The position numbers and the translations under genes are program-made. The notes under the pieces were generated by a model. The model searched no databases. It saw only the letters and a list, made by a program, of their open reading frames with translations, and was not told where the DNA came from. From Dromaius novaehollandiae (Eukaryota; Chordata; Aves; Casuariiformes; Dromaiidae): a DNA stretch of 64,000 nt. Positions 53,549 through 63,400 of the stretch are shown here, piece after piece (the stretch's first letter is position 1; each line of letters starts with the position of its first letter). Where the stretch lies: the NCBI RefSeq assembly GCF_036370855.1, contig NC_088100.1:31942563-32006562 (forward strand), read 5' to 3'.

Positions 53549-55500
53549 AGGCACGTAGCACTTCTCCAAGGCCTTGGTGCAGTCTCTGTAGGACAGACGG
53601 CACCGCAAGTGCCACGCGGCTCTGATGGCACTCCTGTGAAACACTACAGCATTGCATTAGTAACCTGCTCCTAGGTTTTAATGGAGGTACTCAAACAAGT
53701 TGGATCTGCTCGGTCCTTCTGGCTGATGGGTATGGGTGCATATTACACCTGCCCTTCAGACTGCAGTGTATCACTAACTCTGCCCAGGAAATAACACCGT
53801 TCCTGACACAGATGATCTGTGTGCCTAGTTTAAACAAATACATTTTTACATTTATATTTTGCAGTATTGAATACACCCTAACTGTCACTTCTAGTCTATC
53901 AAAAATTGAGGCTTTTGTTAGCTCAGATGCAGCTGCACGGCACCTGGCAAACAAACTCTTTCTGAGGAGGCAGACATGTGCAAGTGGATCATGGATACCT
54001 GTGCACCTACAAAAGGGTGTAGCGTTTTAGAGTTAGTGCTAGTAATTAAAAAGCAGACTGTCCAAGCCTGACTGCAATGGATCTTGTGAAGAAGCCTACA
54101 GAGTGTTGTGTGCTGCCATCCCGTCCCACTGCTGCCCAGCACTGCTAGTTAACATACGTATTATCTGTGCAGCTTCCACCCCTTCCTGCCATTTGCAGAC
54201 AACAGGCCGAGGAGCTTTCCTGCCCAGGTTCCTCTCCAGCGCTGCCACCTCTTCACAAAATGGAGAAGTGGAAGTTAATTGCAGGGCTGGGATACCTCCG
54301 AGGCCGCCAAACACAACGGTTTGTCCTACACTGCATATTTATTGCTTCTCATTTCCACTCCCAATTAAAAAAGCAACAATTTGTCAAGGCCATGGGAAAC
54401 AGGTGGAGGAGTGCATTGAGGGAAGCTTTCCTCTATGACTCCTGTTCTTCCTTAATACAAATGGGGTGAAAAAAGGTATTTGAATGCTGCATTGTGTGTA
54501 CCCCTTTGATTTGCTCTGCCCATGTCAGCCTGTTAATGAACCAAGCTACCTTGAAGTATTTGAAGCAACATGGTGGTCATCATCCACAGATAATACAGAG
54601 TGTCACTACGTGTGAAAGAATATGGTTATCTCTAAGCCAGTATCAGTTCGGTTTTCGGTGCATTGTATTTGCTAGGCGAAGATCATGCACAGTTTCTTTC
54701 GTCTGGGCAGATATTTTTGGTTTTGCTTTGACAAGAGGGGCATAAACTATTTATGTTTGCTAGCATGGACGTGGTTTACAGGTTGTACCTATGGAAAATA
54801 CAGTAAAAAGATATAACTGTGCTTGCATTTACTTTGGTCAAAAGTGGTTTGTGGCCAGTAATACCTCTGATCAGAATTTGTGCAGCGTGTAATTGTAATC
54901 ATAAAACCCCCGTATTACTGGAATTCAAGCCTTTCAGGGGCTAGGGCGGGAGCGGAGGGGAGAAAACTGTTTGCTTTATGGAATGATTGCTTTGGTCCTT
55001 GTCCAGAGCTTTCAATTTTCGTTTCACCGGGGCCCCAGCGCAGCATGGTGAAAGCCTCGGAGCTGTGTTTCGGAGGAGCTCCGAGAGCGCAGGGCCGCAG
55101 GCGGCAGCAGGCCCCACGGCCTGCGAGGGGCTTTGCCCTCCAGCCTCGGCAGGAGCACCCCGGCAGCAGAACCGCCGAGCTAAGAGCCGGCGACTGACAC
55201 TAGCATTTATTAAAATGTCATCCTCTAATTCTCGCGTCAGATGTTTGCTGTTGGACATGCTGCCCCCGACCTCCCACGCCCGCGGTGAGGGCCAGGGAGC
55301 CCTGCTCGCCCCGGGGGGGCCGGAGGGGGGGCGAGAAAATGCACACTGGGCTCTGCCAGCGCTCCCGAAATAAAACGGGGTCTTCCTTGCTTGCGGCTGG
55401 GCTCGAAGCCCCCCGGGCCCACCCCGCCGGCAGCCGCGCTACCTCGGCCGCTGCTCGCCGCGCAAACTGCGCCGGGAGCCCGCGGGGGCGGCACGGGGAT

Positions 55501-55533
55501 GAGCACGGGCACGAGCACGGGCACGAGCACGAG
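55501..55533 (+). repeat. 12-base tandem repeat in the promoter island
   Basis: GAGCACGGGCAC is repeated almost three times. It lies in the CpG island upstream of the proposed transcription start. Confidence 0.85.
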
Positions 55534-56004
55534 CCCCCGCGCCGGGGCTCCGCGGGCGCGGGCGGGCGCGGGCGGCGTTGGGGCGCAGCGCGCTGCGCGG
55601 CCGCGGGCGGCTCCGGTGTTAATCGCAGCCTCGCGGAGAAAATCGCTATTGTTGCCGGCAGGGGCGGGCGGCAGGCGGGCACCGCGGACGGGGTTTGTCC
55701 TCGGCGCGCTGCGTCGCTCCGTCTGCACCGCGGTGCCGACTGGCAGCTCGTGGGGCTGCGACCGGGGCTTGTGCTTTAACAGAGAGAACAGGAGGAAGGA
55801 GACCGAGTGCCGCCTCCCCCGCCCAGCTCGCCTCTCCCCGCCCGTGCGTTTCTCTCGCGCTCTGCTCGGTCGCCGCCAGCCCCAGCGGTGGGAACCGCGG
55901 CTAGAAAACCTCCCAGGCGCAGAAAACAGCGTTTCTGGGACGCGCGCCGTGTTGAGCAGCCGTGACGCGCGAAACGCTCCGCGGGCCCGGCCGCCGGCAG
56001 CGCT

Positions 56005-56135
56005 GCGCGCACACGCGCGCACACACACACACACACGCGCGCGCACACACACACACACGCGCGCGCACACACACGCACACACGCGCGCGCACACACACAC
56101 ACACGCGCGCGCACACACGCACACACACACACACG
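56005..56135. repeat. CA/CG alternating purine-pyrimidine tract (Z-DNA-prone)
   Basis: About 130 bases of almost uninterrupted alternating pyrimidine-purine sequence, with blocks of CA dinucleotides alternating with CGCGCG blocks. A second block follows at 56,197-56,230. Such sequence readily adopts Z-DNA under negative supercoiling (established knowledge). It lies 0.2-0.35 kb before the proposed exon 1 start. Confidence 0.9.
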
Positions 56136-56156
56136 AAGGCCGCGCAGGGCGGCGCG

Positions 56157-56168
56157 CAGGGGGCGCCA
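56157..56168 (+). promoter_or_regulatory. Candidate CTCF core site in promoter island
   Basis: CAGGGGGCGCCA directly follows the CA/CG block and resembles the CTCF core. This is a motif match by eye only, in GC-rich DNA where such matches also occur by chance. Confidence 0.3.
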
Positions 56169-56356
56169 ACAGCGGCCCCCACCGGCGCCCGCTGTCTCGC
56201 GCGCACACGCACACGCGCACGCGCGCGCGCCCCGGCAGAGACAGAGGCAGAGCCGCGCTGGCGCCCCTCCGCGCTCCCTGCGCTCGGCATCCACCGCGCT
56301 CGCCGGCACCGGCAGCCAAGGACCCCCCGGCTGCCGTCCGGCCATTAGCGCCTGGC

Positions 56357-56400
56357 GGGGAGGAGGAGGAGGAGGAGGAGGAGAAGGAGGAGGAGGGAGA
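56357..56400 (+). repeat. GGA-rich purine tract
   Basis: GGA/GAG trinucleotide repeat with one GAA interruption. It lies at the approximate start of the proposed exon 1 and is a potential H-DNA or G-quadruplex-prone tract. Confidence 0.85.
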
Positions 56401-56539
56401 CAAGAGGAATAAGTCTATTAGTAACAACAACAACAACAAAACCCACCAACAAATCTGCACTAGCGCCTTAGTCCGCCTCCCAGACCGTCGCTTGCCTGGC
56501 ATCTCTGCTCATCGGGCTGGTGGGCTTAGACTTTGTTTC

Positions 56540-56543
<4 letters not shown>

Positions 56544-56572
<29 letters not shown>
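56544..56572 (+). repeat. Poly(A) run of 29
   Basis: An uninterrupted A29 lies within the proposed 5' untranslated exon. Such a long dA:dT tract excludes nucleosomes and is length-variable. Its length in this assembly may be imprecise. Confidence 0.9.
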
Positions 56573-56576
<4 letters not shown>

Positions 56577-56808
56577 CGCTTGTTCAGCCACTTCCATTTT
56601 TTCCCCCTGCAGTCTCGCTGATTTGAGGTTTTTTTGTTTTTTTGGTTTTTTTCCTTTCCCCTCATGTGGTTGGATTTGGTGGATCCGGAGCCGAAGCTGC
56701 TTTTTTCCTCGGTGGGGGGGGTGCGTGTGGCGTGCGGGGGTTTTCTCTCTGCGTTTTTCATCTTCTGCTGCTTTTTTTAATCTTGGTTTTGAACCTGAGC
56801 CGGGGAAA

Positions 56809-56889
56809 ATGGGAAACGGTGCTTCCGACAGAAGGGGAATCTCTCCATCACTGCTGTCGGGACGTGTGCCTGTCGTGCTAGTGTTGTAG
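56809..56889 (+). other. Upstream ORF (26 codons) in probable 5' UTR of ADGRB3
   Basis: The ATG sits in a strong context (AAA before, GGA after, so A at -3 and G at +4) and the frame ends with TAG at 56,887-56,889, 30 bases before the exon 1 donor. It would encode a 26-residue peptide starting MGNGAS, which formally matches an N-myristoylation motif. The same frame is open further upstream, to an ATG at 56,533. Inference: if exon 1 starts upstream of this point, ribosomes should often initiate here, lowering or conditioning translation of the receptor. I see no evidence of a peptide function. Confidence 0.45.
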
Positions 56890-57558
56890 AGACAGAGCTG
56901 CCAGCTTTCGGAGAGGAAGGTAAGGGCGCCCGGGGCATCGGCCGTCTCCGTGCCCAGGGATTAGGACCGCGGAGCTTCCAGCTCGGGATTCCGGGGAGGA
57001 GGCGGGGAGGGGGGGGAACAGGCTGTTGCTGAAGGATAGGGAGAGACAGCACAGACAAGATGATCTCTGCATCTACTTCTACCCTGCAGTTTAAAAGTTA
57101 GGGAAGTCCGTGTTGCGACAGGTCTGCTTCACTGAGAGTAATTTCCAGCGAGACCAAGAAAACCTGAGGTTTGTGCATGATTGGGGTAATTTTTTTTTTG
57201 GGGGGGGGGAGGATGTTAGGTTAATAGGAAGTTAAAATAAGAGAAGTCAGTGGGTCTTCTGTTGGGGAAAAAATAGGTGGAGTGATGGCGCCGTCTATGT
57301 TCGGCTAAACTACAGTGTCACCTAGAAAATCAGTTTGGGGAATATCCAAACTAAACGCCCGTTTGGTTTTCAGCAGAAGAGGGTTCCCCCCTTCCCCAAA
57401 TGGGCAACCTTGAGCCGCTGTGGCCGCTCTTTCGCTTCCTCGTCCATCGAAGACAGAGATCTTTTTAATCGGAATTTCTAATCCTTGCAAGGAGCAGCTT
57501 CGCTCTTGTGTTTAGGAATATTGCAAACTAAATGAAATGCTGCCGGCTCACTCGATGC

Positions 57559-57561
<3 letters not shown>

Positions 57562-57594
<33 letters not shown>
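57562..57594 (+). repeat. TG dinucleotide microsatellite
   Basis: About 16 TG units in ADGRB3 intron 1, followed within 10 bases by a short GA-rich tract. Confidence 0.95.
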
Positions 57595-57596
<2 letters not shown>

Positions 57597-59294
57597 AACA
57601 GAGGGAGAGAGAGAGATTAAGACAGCATTGTGTTTCAGTAGCCTTGCATGAACAAGTGCACAACTAAAATGAGGGCTATTTGATTACGTTTCTTCACAGA
57701 AAACAGCCTAGCACTGCAGACGTCTTTATTTTTCCAGTGCAAATGTTATTTAGATGGAAAAAGTCAGGGGCTTTTTCTTTTCAAATAAATAAGCGAATAA
57801 GCCCCTTCCTTGCTTTCCAGATTATAAAATTAATCGTTTTTCATGGGTGGAATTCCTAATTTAGACACTTATTGTCACATTGGCTTTCAACGCCTACACC
57901 ATCCTGAATAACACTGCGCAGAACTGCATTGCCTGCTAAGTGCTTCAGCAAAGGGAAATTGTTTCTAGAATTCCCTACAAGTTTCAATTTTTTTAAGCCT
58001 GAAATGCTGCACCGACCCTATCTGGAAAAGGAAGACTGTGTTATTCATTGAGATGGATGCTCCAAAAGGAGAAAATCCGACTGTTTGCATAGCCCCAGCA
58101 GCAGCTCTGGGTTTTTTTGAAAAACCGCAGCTATAAAGAGGGTTAGAGTTGGTGCTGCTTTGCCCATTTCAGGCTTCAGAGTTTGAATCATAATGTAGGA
58201 GATAGAGAAATCTCTTTGAGGGGGTTTAATCCGATGATTTGTTCTGTTACACAATGGGAGACGGAAGATGCCTTGCCATTTGGTGAGGAGATGAAAAGCT
58301 AGGCAAAGACACACATCAAAACTCAGGAGCTGTGTATGTATCCGTATGTCTGTCTCTGTTTACAGAGCAACAGTGGAGGAGACTGCAACCCAGAGAGTTT
58401 TAAAATTAGCTTGGCATCACTTTTGTCTGCTCGCATGTGTAAGCAGAAAGCAAAAAGCTTCTCGTTTATAAGAGATAAGCAGGCTTGTAAAAGTTAAAGC
58501 TGAGAACGTTAAATTTTAAATTTTTGGATAACATTACAGAGAAATATGACTACGGTTCACTTTATTAACCCAGGCCACTGTTAGGAGAAGAGAGCATGTG
58601 GAGGCTGTAACGGTTGGTGGGTGCAGTAAAACAGCTTTATTTGGAAATAGTAGCAGAGAAAATGTAATATATCTTTCACCATTCAAGTGCACATCTGCAA
58701 AATACAGGAGCTAATCAGACAGTACAAGATATTCTTAATAAAAGGGCAAGTAAGAGACCGAGTCCAGTCTAATAGGTGCAGAGATCCTGCTGTAGCATTG
58801 CCAATAATATAGAGCTAGTGATTGTAAGTACTAATATAATGATCCATTTTCTATATCCTAAGAGGTTGTAGCACATTGAAATTATCTTAAAATGCTGGCA
58901 CTTAGTGGTGGTGCTAGACCACCACTAGTTTCATCTGTCTGTCTTTGTTTCTTTCTCAGATAAGAGTCTCAAGATTTCATTAACACATTAATCTCAGGAT
59001 TTCCTCCGTGGGTTTTCTCTCTGCAGAGAGTTTTGTTACCAGGTGGCCACTGCAAAGGCATGTAGACATATGGGAGATAATGTTCCATCTGTAACAAATA
59101 ATAGTTTGTGCATTTTTAAATTATGGCTGTAATTATTCACAATTACTTCTCAGAGTTAATAGAAAAATAATATATAAAAACAGATGCTACCAGATTTATT
59201 CATCTATTCTAGTGAAATTCTGCATGTGCATATTTTATATGCATATATATATATGAATGTTATAGTGCATAGACCATTTATTTACTTTTTGAAG

Positions 59295-59310
59295 AAATAA
59301 ATAAATAAAT
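59295..59310 (+). repeat. AAAT tetranucleotide repeat
   Basis: Four units of AAAT in ADGRB3 intron 1. Confidence 0.85.
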
Positions 59311-59673
59311 TGCCCTTTTTTGGTCTGTCAGGCAAGGCATCTAGCTCTTTACATAAGTTGAGCAGTTCTTATCCACGCCATGATGAATATCTCTTAGGTA
59401 AGAGAGGACGTTCTTATTAATAATCTAATAAATGTTGTTTTTTAATTCGAACGTAGAAAATTTGCCTGTCGTGAGAGCCACGTGATGGCGCTGTTCACGC
59501 GGCAGCAAACCATTCCCTGGTGTTATAAAATGAAAATTACCTGCCCTTCTTTCTGAAAGGGGCTCTAACTGCAAGCCTGAAAACAGCTGGCTCGAATATT
59601 GGTAGGAGTTTGGTTTTCAATGCGGGAAGAATTCTACTTGCATTTTTATTTCATTTCATCTCCTGCAGGCCAA

Positions 59674-59682
59674 ATGACATAG
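59674..59682 (+). promoter_or_regulatory. Two-codon upstream ORF (ATG-ACA-TAG) abutting the ADGRB3 start
   Basis: Within the 15-base UTR segment of exon 2 an ATG at 59,674 is followed by one codon and a TAG ending at 59,682. One base separates this stop from the receptor ATG at 59,684. The upstream ATG context is weak (C at -3, A at +4), while the main ATG has A at -3. Leaky scanning, or very short-range reinitiation, is therefore the likely route to the receptor start. Confidence 0.7.
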
Positions 59683-59683
59683 G

Positions 59684-60437
59684 ATGAAGGCTATTCGTAA
59701 TTTGCTGATTTATATATTTTCCACCTATCTCCTGGTTATGTTTGGATTTAATGCTGCCCAAGACTTCTGGTGCTCCACGCTGGTGAAGGGGGTCATTTAT
59801 GGATCGTATTCTGTAAGTGAAATGTTTCCTAAAAACTTTACAAACTGCACTTGGACGCTGGAAAATCCAGATCCAACCAAATATAGTATTTACCTGAAAT
59901 TTTCCAAAAAGGACTTCAGCTGCTCCAACTTTTCCCTCTTGGCTTATCAGTTTGATCATTTTTCCCATGAAAAAATAAAGGATCTTTTAAAAAATAATCA
60001 TTCTATAATGCAGCTCTGCAATTCCAAGAATGCTTTTGTATTTCTGCAATATGATAAGAATTTTATTCAGATACGCCGGGTCTATCCCATCGATTTCCCA
60101 GGATTACACAAGAAGGAAGAAGACCAAAAATCCTTTTTTGAGTTTTTGGTGTTGAACAAGGTGAGCCCGAGCCAGTTTGGGTGCCATGTGTTGTGCACTT
60201 GGTTGGAGAGCTGCTTGAAATCCGAGAACGGGAGAACCGAGTCCTGTGGGATCATGTACACAAAATGTACCTGCCCTCAGCATTTGGGAGAATGGGGAAT
60301 AGACGACCAGTCCCTGGTGCTGCTCAACAACGTGGTGCTGCCCCTCAACGAGCAGACGGAGGGCTGTCTGACCCAGGAGCTGCAAACCACCCAGGTCTGC
60401 AACCTCACCAGGGAAGCTAAGCGACCGCCAAAAGAAG
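59684..60437 (+). CDS. ADGRB3: ADGRB3 (BAI3) first coding exon, partial CDS
   Basis: This exon encodes the N-terminus of adhesion GPCR B3, a neuronal cell-surface receptor. Family knowledge: it binds secreted C1q-like proteins through its N-terminal CUB-like domain and acts in synapse and dendrite formation, partly through ELMO/DOCK. Visible: 251 residues plus one base of a split codon, out of about 1,520 in known orthologues. A signal peptide covers about residues 1-25 (KAIRN basic start, hydrophobic core [16 protein letters not shown]). The CUB-like domain spans about 30-160, with Cys30, 55, 80 and 112. A cysteine-rich linker follows (Cys167, 171, 177, 188, 195, 197, 228, 239). N-glycosylation sequons lie at N51, N54, N82, N105 and N240. 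The start is supported by A at -3, by the signal peptide and by my recollection of the orthologues. The donor (GAAG|GTAGGT) leaves phase 1, matching the known junction after ...RPPKE. Thrombospondin repeats and the seven-helix region lie outside the window. The frame is intact. Confidence 0.97.
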
Positions 60438-63400
60438 GTAGGTGCTTCTCGGGGGGGCTAAATCCCGCATCGCTGCCTAGCTCCCGCTGCGGACGCTCCT
60501 TGGCACTTGCATTCATTTGACCTGCACTCCACACCAGCTTGCCTCCGGGCAAGGTGACAGGACTAGAGAAGAGGCACACTCCCTCAGGGTAGGGAGGGCT
60601 GCAGTTTCATCCCTAAATCAACCTTCGGCATACAGTTCTGCCGAGCACCGTTGAAACTCCTCATATGTTTCCCCTGTTCTCAGCCCCCGCGTACAGCAGT
60701 GCTCACAGGTGGAGAGGCAGGAACCGCGCTCCCCCTCACCACCTCTCTGCTGCAACCACCCGGCTACAAAATCCTCACCTGCTTGATACAGTCCCCCGAC
60801 TTTGCAAGGAAAACATTTCCAAAGGCATGCAGGCAACCTCACTAAAACCGCAGGAGATTTACCGTGGCCAGGACACCTGGTCCCGACTGGGCCAGACCTC
60901 AGCATCCTACAAATAAGCAAAACGCAAGCCCAGCCAGCCAGGGCGAGCGCTTCGCCCGCGATGGCAATGCGCCGTGCGCGGGCCGCACGTGCACCTTTGG
61001 CCTGCTGCGGGGGCCGCTGGCTGCCGCCGCCGCCGCCGGTGCTTTTCCAGGTGGCCCCAGCTCCGGGAGGAGGCTTTGAGTGTGATACCGCTGCCGATGG
61101 GGAGGGGGGTCCCTGTGCCGAGCCGCTTCGTGTCCCCGCTGCGAGAGTGGGGACTGTGGAAGGGCGGGAAGCCGCGGATCGGGCAATTGCAGCCCCCTGC
61201 CAAACCCTTCCTCTAGCGCATGCCTCCTGTTTCGGCCTCGGAACATTTTTGGAGAGGGCGGAGGGCGATTTTGGGGAGGGCACCGGGGGGACCCGGGCCC
61301 AGAGACTTGTGCCGACCCTGGCTGGGGGCTACAGGTGCGACCCGTGGGCGAGGGGGGCTTTCAGCATGATCCTGTGGGAAAGGGGGGATTAGCCTCCGCG
61401 GCGAGGGATAAATCACCGAGGCCGGGGTATCGCATTTTAATGCAGGAAATGTTCCCTCTTGCCTTGTTTTCTGCACAGCCACAAAGCTCCCAGTCTGCGC
61501 GAAGGCAGAGCCAAGCTCCCAGCCCCCCTCATAGAAGTTGCTTTGTGGAGGAATGTAACATTGACACGTTGTTAGGAGAGGATTTTCTTTGAGGGCAGCC
61601 AAGCCCGAGTGGTGTGGGAGAAGAAACGCTGAACTTGCTCCAGCTGCCGCGCTGCCAGCGACCGCGGGCCGGGCCGGAGGGAGGCAGGGCGGCAGAGAGG
61701 GAGGCAGGGGGCGGCGCTGGGTCTGCTGCGGCCGGCGTCTCTCCGCGCACCCCGCAGCCGGGGGACGGGGCAACGAGGCGGTTGTAACCCAGCGGGCTGC
61801 CGGGCCTCGTAACCCCGCCCCCCCCGGAGAAGCCGTTGCAGCGGCGGGATGGTGTTTAACACCACTTACAGCTAATTAGTGCCCTTAAGACCAGGCGGGG
61901 CGCTGCGCGAGGCGGGGGGCGCAGGCACCGCGGGGCCCGGCCGGCCGGGAGGCGGCGGAGCGGGGGCTCCGCAAAGCCGCGCAGTTCACTAGCCCCTAGG
62001 AGCGCCCCCAGCGAAAGGCGCGCGGCGGCGGCTGCCCCGTGCCTCCGCACCCGCGCAAGCCGCGCGCGGCAGAGGGGCGGCTTCTGCCCCTCGGTTTGGC
62101 CCGCGAGCTGCCGCCTGGCTGCGCGGTGCGCGGAGCAACGAGCGCAAGCACGGCGGCGGTTGCGCGGCCCCCCCGTGCCCCTCTGCAGCGCCCTCGGGCA
62201 GGCACCGCGCTTCGCCGGCCGGACACCCGTGTCTGACACGTGCCTGGTGCAAAAGGCGGAGAAAGCTTAGGACAACCAGGTTCGTTTTGAGACGTGCCTC
62301 AAGCATAATTTGTTCTCGATTTCAGTCACACTTCAACTCCCGCCCGTGCTTGCGGCTTTTCCTGCATATTAGCGTCATAACCCGCACTGTCGGGGGGGCT
62401 GGCAGTTTTCCCTGGTAGACAGAAGGTATTCGCGCTGTGGCTAGCATCCTTTTGGCGCAGCTGAGGATTTTTAATATAATGATTTTATTTTTGTTTGATT
62501 TCTCTTATGCACTTCAATTTTGTTCATCAAACTGCTATTAAAAGTTGCAGTCAGTTAGAAAATGAAGCCTCATGGTACTTTTCCGTAGCACTGTGTTCTT
62601 TGCCCTGCCTTCAGTTTTTAAGCATTTTTACCTGTTCTTCTGAAGGCTAAAAAAATCTGTAAGAGAAACGTGTTGATTTTTTCTACAGATATATTAATAC
62701 CTATCAAATATGTCACTCATTGTATTTGTATGTATAAAGCTGGGCTTTGGTTCAGTCAGAGGCTTCAGGCTTTATTAAGTGATCAAAATGTAGGCTATTG
62801 CTACCACAGACGTAATGTAGTTCATCACCTGTGTCTGGAAGCCCTCAGACAAGAATAAAGCTTATTTCTGCAGGCAATCTAATTCAGGTGAGACCAGCAC
62901 AGATAATAAAAATACGTATAATAACTAAGAGAACGGCTCCTTGTTGTTACAATTCATAGTGGTGACTCCTAGGTGCAAACAGTTTTTTTACTGTCAGCTG
63001 AGTTTTAAGGGGAACGCTAGTTGCCTATCACTTTGTGAGAAAGCCCCAGACGTGGTAAAATTTTATTTTAAGAATTCTTGTATTACTTTGAGGTTTGGTA
63101 CTGACATTGCCTAGCAATGACTTTTGGAAAGGAATTGCAAAGGACTGACAGCTTCCTACAAGATTATTCCTACCTTCCCATTCTTCAGTCAAGCTTCATG
63201 AAAGCCAATCTGTATGACATGCAAAATATTTTCCAAAAATTAGTTCCAGCCGCAGTTTAGAACCATATTGTAAATAGAGGACATTTAGGTTAAGGCCTAC
63301 TGTTTCTTTTTTGAACCTCTGAAGATTTTTAACTATTTTGAACAAGCTAAATAGCTTAGGAAAATGGACAAAAGTAAGTATTTTTCCTTTTCAGAAATGT

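Larger units (their letters stand above)
51481..54929. other. Gene-free segment upstream of the promoter island
   Basis: AT-rich up to about 53.4 kb, then progressively richer in GC toward the island. Contains an octamer ATGCAAAT at 52,145-52,152, the CTCF-like hairpin at 52.1 kb and the GC palindrome at 53.5 kb. No gene recognised. Confidence 0.5.
56340..56919 (+). other. ADGRB3: Probable ADGRB3 5' untranslated exon 1 (start approximate)
   Basis: A strong donor, GAGAGGAAG|GTAAGG, sits at 56,919/56,920 inside the CpG island, 2.75 kb upstream of the coding exon and on the same strand. This is the expected layout for the non-coding first exon. The 5' end is a guess placed near the GGA repeat, because no TATA box or clear initiator fixes it. 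The interval contains a GGA microsatellite, an AAC repeat, a 29-base poly(A) run, T-rich stretches and a 26-codon upstream frame at 56,809-56,889. Confidence is higher for the donor than for the left border. Confidence 0.55.
54930..57060. promoter_or_regulatory. ADGRB3: CpG island with ADGRB3 promoter region
   Basis: About 2.1 kb of GC-rich, CpG-dense DNA contrasts sharply with the AT-rich flanks. It contains GC boxes (for example GGGGCGGGC at 55,661), a 12-base GAGCACGGGCAC repeat at 55,501-55,533, CA/CG alternating blocks at 56,005-56,135 and 56,197-56,230, and a purine GGA tract near 56,357-56,400. The + strand donor at 56,919 places it at the 5' end of ADGRB3. Long open frames on both strands here come from low stop-codon frequency in GC-rich repeats, not from coding. 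Divergent antisense transcription is common at such islands but not shown here. Confidence 0.85.
56920..59668 (+). other. ADGRB3: ADGRB3 intron 1 (probable)
   Basis: The intron is 2,749 bp between the exon 1 donor and exon 2 acceptor, if no extra non-coding exon intervenes. It holds the end of the CpG island, a TG microsatellite at 57,562-57,594 followed by a short GA tract, an AAAT repeat at 59,295-59,310, and a locally GC-richer patch near 59,470-59,520 with CACGTG. Two copies of gtgatggcgc occur, near 57,282 and 59,482. No coding exon is visible. Confidence 0.6.
59669..60437 (+). other. ADGRB3: ADGRB3 exon 2 (5' UTR tail plus coding start)
   Basis: The acceptor is a long pyrimidine-rich tract ending in ctcctgcag at 59,668, so the exon begins at 59,669. 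Only 15 bases of 5' UTR precede the ATG at 59,684. The donor GT is at 60,438-60,439 in the context AAG|GTAGGT. Both borders are close to consensus. If intron 2 is not removed, the frame runs 27 more codons and stops at TGA 60,518-60,520. Whether further untranslated exons lie between exon 1 and this exon cannot be decided from sequence alone. Confidence 0.93.

Noticed and set aside
55237..56502. Long minus-strand open frame (421 codons) in the CpG island
   Set aside because: Composition is Arg/Ala/Pro-rich and contains [15 protein letters not shown] runs translated from the CA/CG microsatellite. The opposite strand is open over the same bases. No domain is recognisable.
55391..56545. Long plus-strand open frame (384 codons) in the CpG island
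   Set aside because: Contains [14 protein letters not shown] repeats from the same microsatellite. It is a low-stop GC-rich artefact upstream of or across the proposed transcription start.
60618..61773. Minus-strand frames of 221 and 186 codons in intron 2
   Set aside because: They lie in the intronic CpG island, where frames are open on both strands. No recognisable domain and no convincing splice borders.
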